Position numbers and translations under genes: made by a program. From contig BCJJ01000035.1 in the NCBI GenBank assembly GCA_039545355.1, positions 1 to 64,000 of the forward strand: 64,000 nucleotides of DNA, read 5' to 3'. The notes beneath the pieces were generated by a model. The model searched no databases. It had not been told where the DNA came from and saw only the letters and a program-made list of their open reading frames with translations. Shown one piece after another: positions 54,881 to 64,000 of this stretch. The DNA is from Trichosporon coremiiforme. Lineage: Eukaryota > Basidiomycota > Tremellomycetes > Trichosporonales > Trichosporonaceae. Position 1 is the first letter of the stretch. Each line of letters starts with the position of its first letter.

Positions 54881-57800
54881 ATGGCAGCTCAACCACCCTC
54901 CCTCCAATATGTTCGCGACGGCGGATCGACGTCCCAGCAGCTCACCTATCCCGCCCATCCCTATGACGAGGAGGATCATGATTACGATCATGATGCCGAC
55001 CTGCACGACGAACTCGACGAGGAAGATGTCGAGGGAGTAGCGGCGTTCCAATTCTGGACGGCCAAACGTCATATGGGCCGGAAGGGCAAGAGCAAGGCCG
55101 ATGATGAAACAGCACTGCCCTGGCGGTTGCGTTCTCGTCTGAAGACCGTTAACGCTGGATTGTTCTTGTGTCTGAACATCGGTGTCGACCCTCCTGACAT
55201 CGTCAAAACCAACCCATGCGCCAAGACGGAGTGTTGGGTTGACCCTACGACGCTGCCGTCTAACAAGGCTATCGAGGCGATCGGTAGAAGTACGTCGCCG
55301 ACTTTAATCTCATGGAAGCTGACATTCAGATCTCCAACAGCAGTATGAGACTCTGAATCCCAAGGTCCGCTACAAGGTGGTGAGTGCTAGCTGCGTGACC
55401 ATGGGTTTGTCTTGAGATCTGACCTCAAGTGCCTGGATCCATCAATTGAGGAAACGAAGAAGGTGTGCGTGAACCTCCGAAAGAACGCTCGCGACGAACG
55501 AACATTGTTCTATTACAACGGACATGGTGTGCCCAAACCCACTAACGGTGGAGAGATTTGGGTGTTTAACAAGAGTAAGCCGACTAGTCGTGGGCGCCTA
55601 CTCTAACGCCCAGGTTACACACAGTATATCCCTGTTAGTCTGGTCGACCTTCAAGAATGGCTTGGCAGCCCGTGTATCTATGTGTGGGAGTGCTCCGGAG
55701 CAGGAAGCATCATCAGCAACTTCAAGCAGAGCGCTAGGCGGAGAGACGAGGAGCTGAGACAAGCGCATGCGGCGCAGGGACACGACATGCCCGGCTCGCT
55801 GTTCTCTGAATCGATACACCTGGCCCCCTGTGCGGCCAACCAGGTGCTGCCCATGTCGCCCGACCTGCCAGCCGACCTCTTCACATGCTGTCTGACGTCC
55901 CCCATCGAGACGGCTCTGCGGTTCTTTGTGCAGCAAGACCCTTTAAAGCGTAACATCAACAGCGGCAGCGACGACCCGCGCTCTCGCCTGACCGTCGACA
56001 TGGTCATGCGAATTCCCGGTGACCTCAAGGACCGAAGGACACCGCTTGGTGAGCTCCAGTGGATCTTCACTGCAGTCACAGACACCATCGCCTGGCTCTC
56101 CTTCCCGCGTGACACGTTTATGAGACTGTTCCGTCAAGATTTGCTGGTCGCCGCTCTCTTCCGAAACTTCCTCCTCGCACAGAGGATCATGAATACGTAC
56201 CACTGCACGCCCATGTCTCATCCGGAACTGCCGTCGACACACAACCACCCGTTGTGGGATTCTTGGGACCTCGCCGTCGATGGTTGTTTGGCACAGCTGC
56301 CCGAGCTCCTCGATCTCGAACAGGCTCGCGAGAACGGGCTGTCTACTGCCCCGCCACTCAGCACTTACCGACCGTCGCTATTCTTCGCGCAGCACCTGCA
56401 AGCGTTCGAGGTATGGCTACAGCACGGTGGAGGGTCAGCACAGAACAAGCTGTCCCGGACAGCGCCTCAAAAGGAGCCGGAACAGCTCCCGATCGTTCTG
56501 CAGGTTCTCCTGTCCCAAGCGCATAGGTTGCGGGCATTAATCCTACTGTCCCAGTTTGTCGATCTCGGTCCCTGGGCTGTCAACATGGCCCTTTCGATCG
56601 GTATCTTCCCTTACGTTCAGAAGCTGCTGCAATCACCGGCGGCCGAGCTCAAGCCCGTGCTCATCTTCATCTGGGCCCGTATTTTAGCCGTCGACAAGTC
56701 CTGCCAGATGGACCTCCTGAAGGAGAACGGCTACAACTATTTCGCCCAGATCCTTGCGCCTTATCCCGTGTCTGGACAACCGCTCGTCATCCCGAACGCC
56801 AACGAGCACAGGGCCATGTGCGCCTTCATCCTTGCGATGCTGTGTCGCAACTTCCGCGCAGGACAATCAGCATGCTTGTCGTACCAAGTGTTCGACCATT
56901 GCCTTGCCAGACTGCAAGAGGACGACTGGCTGCTTCGCACCTGGTGCCTCCTGTGTATCGCGCAGATGTGGGCGGACAACGACGAGGGCAAGGCGATGTG
57001 CATGGTGCACGGAAGGCAGGAAATCATGATGGCTGCCTTACGGAATACCTCTGTCGAGGTGCGTGCCGCCGCCCTGTACGCCTTTGGCACCTTCCTCGGT
57101 GCCTCCAGCGCGCCCGTCGATTCGCAGGAGTTCAAGGGAGGCGGTGGTATGGGTGCCCAGCTGGGTATCTCGGAGCACCAGCAGTTGGAGGTCGAGGCTG
57201 GATTAGCATACGCTTGCATGATGACGGTCAAGGAAGACGCAAGCCCGATGGTGCGCAAGGAGCTGGTAGTCGTTATCTCCTGCATCGTTAGAGAGTGGCG
57301 TGGATGGTTCGTCGCGGCAGCCTGGTGCTACTATGAGCAGGAGACTGCCCTTGCGGGTTCCAGCGCCGGATCTGACGACGACCCCGACATCGTGTCGGAA
57401 GCTCTCGAGCAGTGGGTGTCGAACGATCAGGTCTATCCCGAAGCGCATCAGGTCAACCTCACGCTCCTTAGCTCCTTCAAGACGCTCTTCGAGACTATCC
57501 TTGATCTTTCGGTTGATCCCCACCCGGAAGTTGCCGGTATGGCGTCCACTGTCGTCGACTATGTCGTTGCACTCCTTCTCGGATCGGCCTTCAACCGGGT
57601 CCCTGGAACTGCCATCAGGTCGCTGAACCGACCGCGCGTCGGAGTGCGCTTCCCGCAGCCGGCCGCCCCCGCCGACCAACGCGCACCGGCGTCGCCGGCT
57701 AATGCCAAGCAGGACCAGGCGTCGACGAACTCGAGTAACGGGACCGGAGGCTTGAAGCGTAATTCCTCCGTCGCTGGGGCTCTGCGAAGCTTGGCTAGTA

Positions 57801-59498
57801 TGACTGGCTTCCTGACTCCTGACACACCCGAGCCGCCGCAAACGCCCGTGGAGCCGGTTACTCGCACCGACGTCGAGCAGGCACAGACAGGCGCGTCCTT
57901 CTACAAGTCGCCTTACCCCGATGCCGGTCACGAGCGCGTTCTTCCCGAGGGCATGTCCCGATCCGGGAACACGCTCGGTACCCAGGTCGATCACGGCATT
58001 GACCCGTCACCGGTTCAGGCTGTCTCGGTTATCGAGGCGCTCGTTGAGGAGGACATGGAGCGGCTACGACACCGCCGTTTGCGTGGGTCGCAGGCCGGCG
58101 GCGATGCGGACGGCCGCTTAGCAAACAACGGACTAGCGCGACCGTCTGATCTTGGCCTTGGCATGGTTGCCGCCGAGGTCAAGGACGATGTGCTGCCGCT
58201 GCGCTCTGGATTCTTCGACTGGGCCGTCGAGTACTTCCGCGAGCCGCAGATGAAGGCGCCGGACAACGAGGAGCCAGGTTCGGTCACGTACAACCAGCAA
58301 GCGTGGCGACACGTTCGCAACGAGGGTCAGGTCGAGCGGTCAAGAATCAACGAGGAATACGCAGCCCGCAACCGTTGGGACGCCGATGCGGGCACGCTGC
58401 ATAACGACGCCTGGCCGCTGCAGCTTGCATTCCACGCCCACGACCCACTTTTGGCGGTTACGGATGATGAGGACAAGATCTGGTAAGCTGACTCGAGTTT
58501 ATGGTGAGCTTACCCGCAGCATCTGGGACTGGCAGACGCGCACGAAGATGAACAAATTCTCGAACCAGAACTTGCCCGGCTCGTCAATCTCGAGCGTGCA
58601 CTTCATCAACGAGACGGCTTCGAGCCTGATGCTCACTGCGTCGACGGAGGGCAGCATCCGCATCTGGCGCGACTACGACCAACCGGGTGAGACGGCGCTT
58701 GCGTCGACGTTCCGCGCGGTCAGCGACATCTTCCCCGTCGGTCACCACAGCGGTGTTCTGACGGCGTGGGAGCAGCAAAAAGGCCACCTTCTTGTCGGTG
58801 GCGACATGCGCGTGGTGCGACTGTGGGATGCGACCGTCGAGCGACACATCCGCGACATCGCGACCCAGGCTGGCGCGAATCTGACGGCGATCAGCGCGGA
58901 CGAGCCGGACGGCAACGTGTTCGTCGCTGGTTTCGGTGACGGTGTCGTACGTCTCTTCGACAAGCGCATGGAGGATGGCAGCAACGTCGTGCTGCGCACG
59001 TGGCGCAAGCACCACACATGGATCCAGAGCGTGCACCTGCAGCGCGGCGGCCATCGCGAGCTCGTGACGGGCAGCATGAATGGCGATGTGCGAATTTGGG
59101 ATGTACGTGCGCCGGACACGCCGCTATACGAGCACAGCGTGCAGCCGCAAGGCCTTCAGGCACTGGCTGTGCACAGTGGTGCGCCCGTGTTCGCAACGAC
59201 CTCGGCGCCGACAAGCCGTGCTACGCGGCAGCGTCTCGTTGTGCAGGGTTTCCAGAACCCGGAGAAACCGAAGCGCCTCTCGGCGATCGACATCACACTC
59301 GCGCCATCTTACGGTGTCCCCAGCCGCGCGGGAACGATGCCCAGCGCTGCCAGTCTCGTGTTCCACCCGGTCGAGATGGTGCTCGCTGCAGGCGGGTACG
59401 ACTCGTCGGGCAATGTGCGCATGTTCAAGTGCCGTGTCCCCGAGGGCCCGCACTATGACGACGAGCCGCGCTCGAACGGCATCGTGCAGCACTTTTAG
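54881..59498 (+). CDS. KOG1: raptor/Kog1, TORC1 scaffold subunit
   Basis: Five exons (54881-55289, 55330-55379, 55430-55574, 55614-58482, 58520-59498) give 1483 residues. Raptor recruits substrates to TORC1 kinase at the vacuole. After an acidic leader come the caspase-like RNC domain with [30 protein letters not shown] and [20 protein letters not shown], then [10 protein letters not shown] and [10 protein letters not shown]. Armadillo/HEAT repeats follow ([40 protein letters not shown]). A disordered linker comes next, and C-terminal WD40 repeats ([31 protein letters not shown]) end the protein. Intron 2 uses a TCAAG acceptor, which yields [12 protein letters not shown]. Introns are 37-50 nt. 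Confidence 0.96.
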
Positions 59499-60199
59499 AC
59501 AATCTAAAGTTTAGGTAATTAGCATGTAGTGATTAAAGAGCATAGGAGAGGTTGCATGCAAGGTTCGGAAAGTGTGATGGGAGAAAGGCTGGTGGGGCGA
59601 GGCAGCGGCACAAGATTGGGCCGCCACAGGGCGAGGAAGGCGCTGTACACGTGACGCCTCCACCCGACGTCTTCCTCTCATGCCTGTGCATAGTTTCCAT
59701 TCCTCACGGTTCTGGCGCGGGGAACCCGGGAACCTGAGCAACTGAGGACTTGGGAAGGGAACGAATGAGAAGGGGTGTGGCGAATCTCTGCATTATTCTC
59801 CCTCATCGAGTTCAAGGTTCGACGCGCCCTGCGTCAAGAAGTCCGTGCCGCGTGCCGGGATGCGCCAACCGCGCCGCGCGCCATGGCCGTGCCTCGAGGC
59901 GACCCGAAGCCATCTGAAGCATGTTTGAATCGCAGTGTTCACCGACGTAGCGGTGCCAGCCACTCAAGTCAGTACAGAGGGGTTGCTCGGGCAGGGTGGA
60001 GCAGGGTGACAGAAGGGCAGTAGAGGGCAGCGTAGGGCGGCAGAAGGAGAGCTTAGGGCGATGTGCGGGGTGGTGGACGAATAAGGTGTTTCTTGGGGCA
60101 AGGTAATGAGGGGGTGGCGGCCGCCGAGTTCCTCTGGGCGTCCCATGGCGCAAGGCTGGCGTTCATCCGCGCAGCAGTGGCGGCGCCGCGGCGCCTTCT

Positions 60200-60246
60200 T
60201 ACGCCGTCGTAAGCCTTCCTACGCCGTCTTACGCCAGCGACGCCAG
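60200..60246. repeat. degenerate TTACGCCGTC tandem repeat
   Basis: Units such as TTACGCCGTCGTAAGCC and CTACGCCGTCTTACGCC follow one another. They also form inverted matches (TTACG and CGTAA). Confidence 0.7.
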
Positions 60247-60355
60247 CGCAACACATGCCAGACGCCTGCAAAGCTAAATACGCCAGACACATCCGAGTTG
60301 CAACAGATCTGTTGATCTACCCTGTTCCTCATACACCTCGCAGCTGCACCGCGTC

Positions 60356-60393
60356 GCTTGCTTGCTTGCTTGCTTGGTCGCTCGCTCGCTTCG
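60356..60393. repeat. CTTG/CTCG tetranucleotide repeat
   Basis: Four GCTT units followed by GCTC units form a short impure microsatellite. Confidence 0.85.
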
Positions 60394-61072
60394 TCCCACT
60401 GTACGATGAATCTGATACTCGGTAGATCCAGTCTCACCCAGTCCATCGCATCGCCCCTCGCCGGGCGAGTGATGCCGACCGAAGCGACACGCGCTTCGTC
60501 ACGAGCTCTCTCGTTCTCAGATCTGAGACTGGTTGTGTGTCCGCTGAATACACGGGGAGATGCCGAATTCGCCGAATCCTGGGCGATGGGTCGATCTCCA
60601 ATTGACCCGTCTCAGAGAAGCAGAGGTAGAGAGCAAGAGGTAAGCGCCGAGCGAGGCTGAAAGCCCCGTAACAAGTTGTGACTCTGGTTGTGACCTGTGG
60701 CACGCACCACGCATAGGTGGTCAAGTGACAGGCCGTGCACCTCACGCTACGACTTGTCCCCACCGCGAGAGCGCCAGCAGACGCCAAGGAACCCTCTGTC
60801 TTCCCCAACATATCTCTCCGACAGATGTCTCTCGGGTCGCTACCGGTGCGGCGCAGTGGTTCACCGAACCTGGCAACCCACTTACCCGGTGGATCGGTGG
60901 GCAAGTCCGACTGTCTCACCGCCGACCATGCCACGGCCACGGGTGTGCAATCGGTGTCTGCTCCTCAGCATCTTCAACAAGCAGACGAGCGTTGCGTTCC
61001 TCGTACCTTGTCCTGCATCCTGTATGAGGGTGCATCATACCTTACGTTTTTGTCCGTTCCTGTAATCATTGC

Positions 61073-61120
61073 GTTCCTTGGTTCCTTGGTCCCTCTGTTC
61101 CTCTGTTCCTCCGTTCCTGT
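61073..61120. repeat. six tandem 8-nt units, GTTCCTNN type
   Basis: Six consecutive octamers: GTTCCTTG twice, GTCCCTCT, GTTCCTCT, GTTCCTCC and GTTCCTGT. Confidence 0.85.
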
Positions 61121-61830
61121 GCGCGTGCACCCGTGCAACGTGCAAAAACGGTCGTACGCCGCCTTGCCTAATTGCAAAATGGCAGGCGTGCCTGTGGAGC
61201 TCCGTGGCCTTCAGGCGCGTCAGGCTGCCACCTGTTACGCCGTCATGAGTTCAGCCGCACCCAGCGGCCAGCGGCACCAGAGGCACCAGCGGCTGGCTCA
61301 AGCTCGAAGAGCCGGTCAGGCACCTCCCCCTTCGGCAGGCAGTCAACCTTTTATGGTCCTTGCGGTCTGCCATTACGATGTTCAGGATGCAAAAGGTGCG
61401 GAAGAACGGGGACCACGATGCTTGTCGGGAAAAGCCGTGCTGTGCCCTTGTGCAGCGCGGATATCCGCTTCCGCATGGTTGCGAGAGGACCGAGGAACAG
61501 GAGGGGGAGAGCCCTGCAAGTCCAAGTCGGGGACGAGGGGCCACTGCGCACGGGCTTCCGAGCCTCTGCTCTCAGTTGATCATGCTTAGCTCCAAGTTAC
61601 GAAGGGATCGGTCGACCGCTTACCCAGTTCAGCGTAGAGAGATGCGACAATTCACCCATGCATGCACCTAATGGCTGGTGCGGCTATCCCAGTCACCGGG
61701 CACCGGGCTGTCGGGCACCCCACACCGTACACCGTTGGCCGGACAGCGGTACATCGGACCGGCTATCGAGTGTGCCAAATCCCCGTCGTGAGAAGTCGCC
61801 AGACACCTGCCTGGCTGCCAGAACACGAAC

Positions 61831-61863
61831 CAGGTCCAAGGATCACAGGTCCAACAGGTCCAA
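61831..61863. repeat. three AGGTCCAA direct repeats
   Basis: CAGGTCCAA occurs three times in 33 bases, the last two directly adjacent. Confidence 0.8.
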
Positions 61864-62709
61864 AGGAACCACGGTGCAACGGGCATCGCGGCACGGGCGT
61901 GCTCGGCGCTAATCTGACGGCGAGTTGAAGCACTACTACTCATGCGCTCAGCCCATCACGCCAGTACGCCAACAAGGTACAGCGCAGCCGTGCCCCGATC
62001 GCCTGGCTAGTGTCTTGCTCATTGCACGCCTCGTGGCCCATCACGCCTCGCTCGCTTCCTCATTTTGCGTCAATTATATCCATTCATTCCGCATCTATCT
62101 ACGCCGGCGACGCCCATTAATGCTGAAGTGGTGTGTGTTGTGCACAGATTCTGTTGCTACAAGGGTTGGAGAAGAAAAGGCAAAAAAAATATAGAGAACG
62201 AGAATAGTCGTACGCCCGCCATTAGCAGGCACAGAGCCAAATATAGTGGTGGTGATGGTAAAATGCTGAGGGAGAGAGAGAGGAGTTAGAAGTGAAGGAG
62301 AGTGGAAAGATGTTGGTTGAGTGTGGGGAGCGACAGAAAGTCAGTGTGTGGTGTTCGTGATGGATGGGAGATTTTGGTGGTGACTGGGCGCACGGGAGAA
62401 CGACAGTAAGAATGTTGGAAACATTAGAACAACGACGATGAGAGGGTCGGGATCGCAGGATTCGTCTTCCTCAGTTCGTCTCTTTCGAATAAGTAAGGAG
62501 GCTGGGATGCGTTCGGGTGCAATGGTGCAGCTCGCGCGAGATAAGATTAACAAAGCATACAGACAGAGCAGTATAGTTCGTCCTCCCACAAGATGAGAGA
62601 TCTCCAGACTGCCGATGAAAGGAACTGCGTTGATCCGAGCCGCCTCTATTGGGGTATGATGCAGGGTGTATACGTTCTCGAGTCGTTGATATGGAAAAGG
62701 GAAAAGTGT

Positions 62710-63822
62710 TCACTGTTGGCGGATCTCACGGGGCGGGCCGGCTTCGCGAAAGCTCTGGCTTGAGGCCTCTAATTCTCGGCGCTCGATCGCTCCCCAGCCG
62801 GTCGAAGGGGAGGACATGCTACGCTCATGGGAGTGGGCAATGGCGGCGCCCGACATGGAGGGCGCGGCCCGCGTCGACGCTGTTCGCATGGACACGTTCG
62901 ACGTGTTCGAGTGGTTACCGAACTGCTGGCGGAGGTTGCGCGAGACAGTGATCCGCAGCTCCTGGCCAGTAAACGCAGCGCGGATGGAGTTCATAATCGC
63001 ATCGTCGCCGAGCTTGATCTCCCACTGGGCGTGATCTGCATCTCGTCAGCGGCGTGTCCCACGTGCGAGTCCAGGGGCACCGATAGCACACTCACCATTC
63101 TCATCCCACTGATCGGCAACAATGTGTAGCACCTGATGCCGACGAGAGACAATCGTGATGTCATTTATACTAGTGATGTGTCAGCACGTTTTGGTCCGAA
63201 GCGTCTTCGGGAGAACCCACGAGAATCCCGGGAGCCACACGAGAACTTCGTACTGGGTCGGGGTGCTCTTTATCGCTATACGCCCTTGCTCGCCCTTGAG
63301 CACCTCGATGGGCTCTCCGGACGGGCCCTCGACAGTCTGTACGGGGTTGACGTTCGGCTCGGCCTCTGCAGGCCTGTCGGCGAGACTGCTCTCTAGTGAC
63401 ATGGCGCGTGTCTTCGAGGGCGGTTGCGCCCAGCCAGGCGCAGCGACGTTCGCACTGCTACTCTTGTTCGATCGTGACGATCCTGATGAACACGAGCTGA
63501 TTACGGACAATCGCTCAGGCGCCTGTTCCGTAGCAGCTGCGATTGCTGGGGCGACTGGTGGTTTCAGTGGCGCGGCTGCCACTATCGGATGTCCGGCTTG
63601 AGGCATCGGGTAGCCGACCGGCGGGGACATTGGGGCTGAGATGTAACATCCGGTCGTGGACGAGTGAACGGGTCGCAGTCCGGACTCTGTCGAGGCGGAA
63701 TCGGACTGCAGCGACGACTCGAGGCTGCTTGAGTGGTCCAAGCTGGACTGGGCGCTCTCAAGAGTGGGGTTCGAGGTCCCGCTACTTCTGATGATGGGGA
63801 CCAGAATGCCAGGCGGATTCAT
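62710..63822 (-). CDS. alpha-crystallin (HSP20)-like domain protein
   Basis: Exons 63221-63822, 63096-63169 and 62710-63035 (introns of 51 and 60 nt) give 333 residues from ATG 63822. An in-frame ATG at 63945 would add 41 residues and cannot be excluded. The N-terminal 170 residues are Ser/Pro/Ala-rich and disordered. The central domain has beta-strand blocks typical of the small heat-shock/p23 fold: YEVLVWLPGFSINDITIV across intron 1, RRHQVLHIVADQWDEN, WEIKLGDDAIMNSIRAAF and the closing strand GQELRITVSRN. A Ser/Arg-rich tail follows. Similar fungal proteins with a late HSP20-like domain exist, but I cannot assign a function beyond possible chaperone-like binding. Confidence 0.78.
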
Positions 63823-64000
63823 GAGAGGTCGTGGTAGTGATGGCGATGATGGTGGCAGTGTGAGAATGGCGATGGTGAGAAGATGATGACGGCGGTTGAA
63901 CATGAGGAAGCGGCAAGTTGCATTCACGACATTGTGAGGGCGCATGTGTCAGTGACAGGAACGATAGGACGAATGAGTTGGGCAGCGGAGCCGGCGCAGG

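Larger units (their letters stand above)
59499..62709. other. 3.2-kb gene-free stretch with short tandem repeats
   Basis: This is the longest gap in the window. No open frame shows a recognisable domain. The longest (60735-61589, +) opens with GTG and has arbitrary composition. Several simple repeats lie here and are listed separately. From about 62060 to 62620 the sequence is visibly more A-rich than the rest. It may include the long 3' region of the alpha-crystallin gene. Confidence 0.55.

Noticed and set aside
60735..61589. 285-codon plus-strand open frame in the gene-free region
   Set aside because: It opens with GTG, shows no domain or codon pattern like the neighbours, and overlaps other open frames of equal quality. 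Such frames are common in GC-rich non-coding DNA.

Overview
This window is nuclear DNA from a gene-dense, GC-rich fungus, most likely a basidiomycetous yeast of the Tremellomycetes (perhaps Trichosporonales; the order is inferred from gene content and intron style, not proven). Genes carry very short spliceosomal introns, mostly 34-50 nt. These have GT(G/A)AG-type donors, a CTGAC, CTAAC or CTGAT branch site about 6-8 nt before the acceptor, and often NAG acceptors other than CAG. I rebuilt 24 protein-coding genes by checking splice signals, reading phase and protein family together. I found no rRNA, tRNA, CRISPR array, transposon or prokaryotic operon structure.

Layout, left to right: an HSL-type alpha/beta hydrolase (+), mitochondrial malate dehydrogenase (-), allantoinase (+), a MIX23/CCDC58-like mitochondrial protein (-), a secreted FAS1 protein (+), a leucine-rich-repeat protein (-), ALG14 (+), a tail-anchored FHA protein with a very acidic middle (+), a CCDC97-like protein (-), a 2H cyclic phosphodiesterase (+), an MDL1-type mitochondrial ABC transporter (-), a large unrecognised membrane/Ser-Pro protein (+), a class III aminotransferase (+) and an AP-4 epsilon-like adaptin (-). 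These are followed by a YeeE/YedE sulfur transporter (+), a Kes1/Osh4 oxysterol-binding protein (+), an M20 peptidase (+), a mitochondrial RGG-rich protein (-), the U5 snRNP GTPase Snu114 (+), alkaline ceramidase (-), the Sec7 ARF-GEF (-), COP9 signalosome subunit 2 (-), the TORC1 subunit raptor/Kog1 (+), a 3.2-kb stretch without genes, and an alpha-crystallin-domain protein (-).

The genes are unrelated housekeeping functions rather than one pathway. Some share themes: Golgi and endosome traffic (SEC7, AP-4 epsilon, KES1), lipid metabolism (ceramidase, KES1), mitochondria (MDH, MIX23, MDL1, the RGG protein) and nitrogen or sulfur supply (allantoinase, the sulfur transporter, raptor).

The most unusual signal is in splicing. 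One intron of the AP-4 epsilon gene is a head-to-tail chain of four complete mini-introns of 33-36 nt with no exon between them, and one unit resembles another intron of the same gene. The CSN2 gene has a 12-nt microexon and an intron that must end in GG rather than AG. Several introns are in frame and free of stops, so retaining them would lengthen the protein. A cluster of three tetraloop hairpins near 8.2 kb is a candidate structured RNA.
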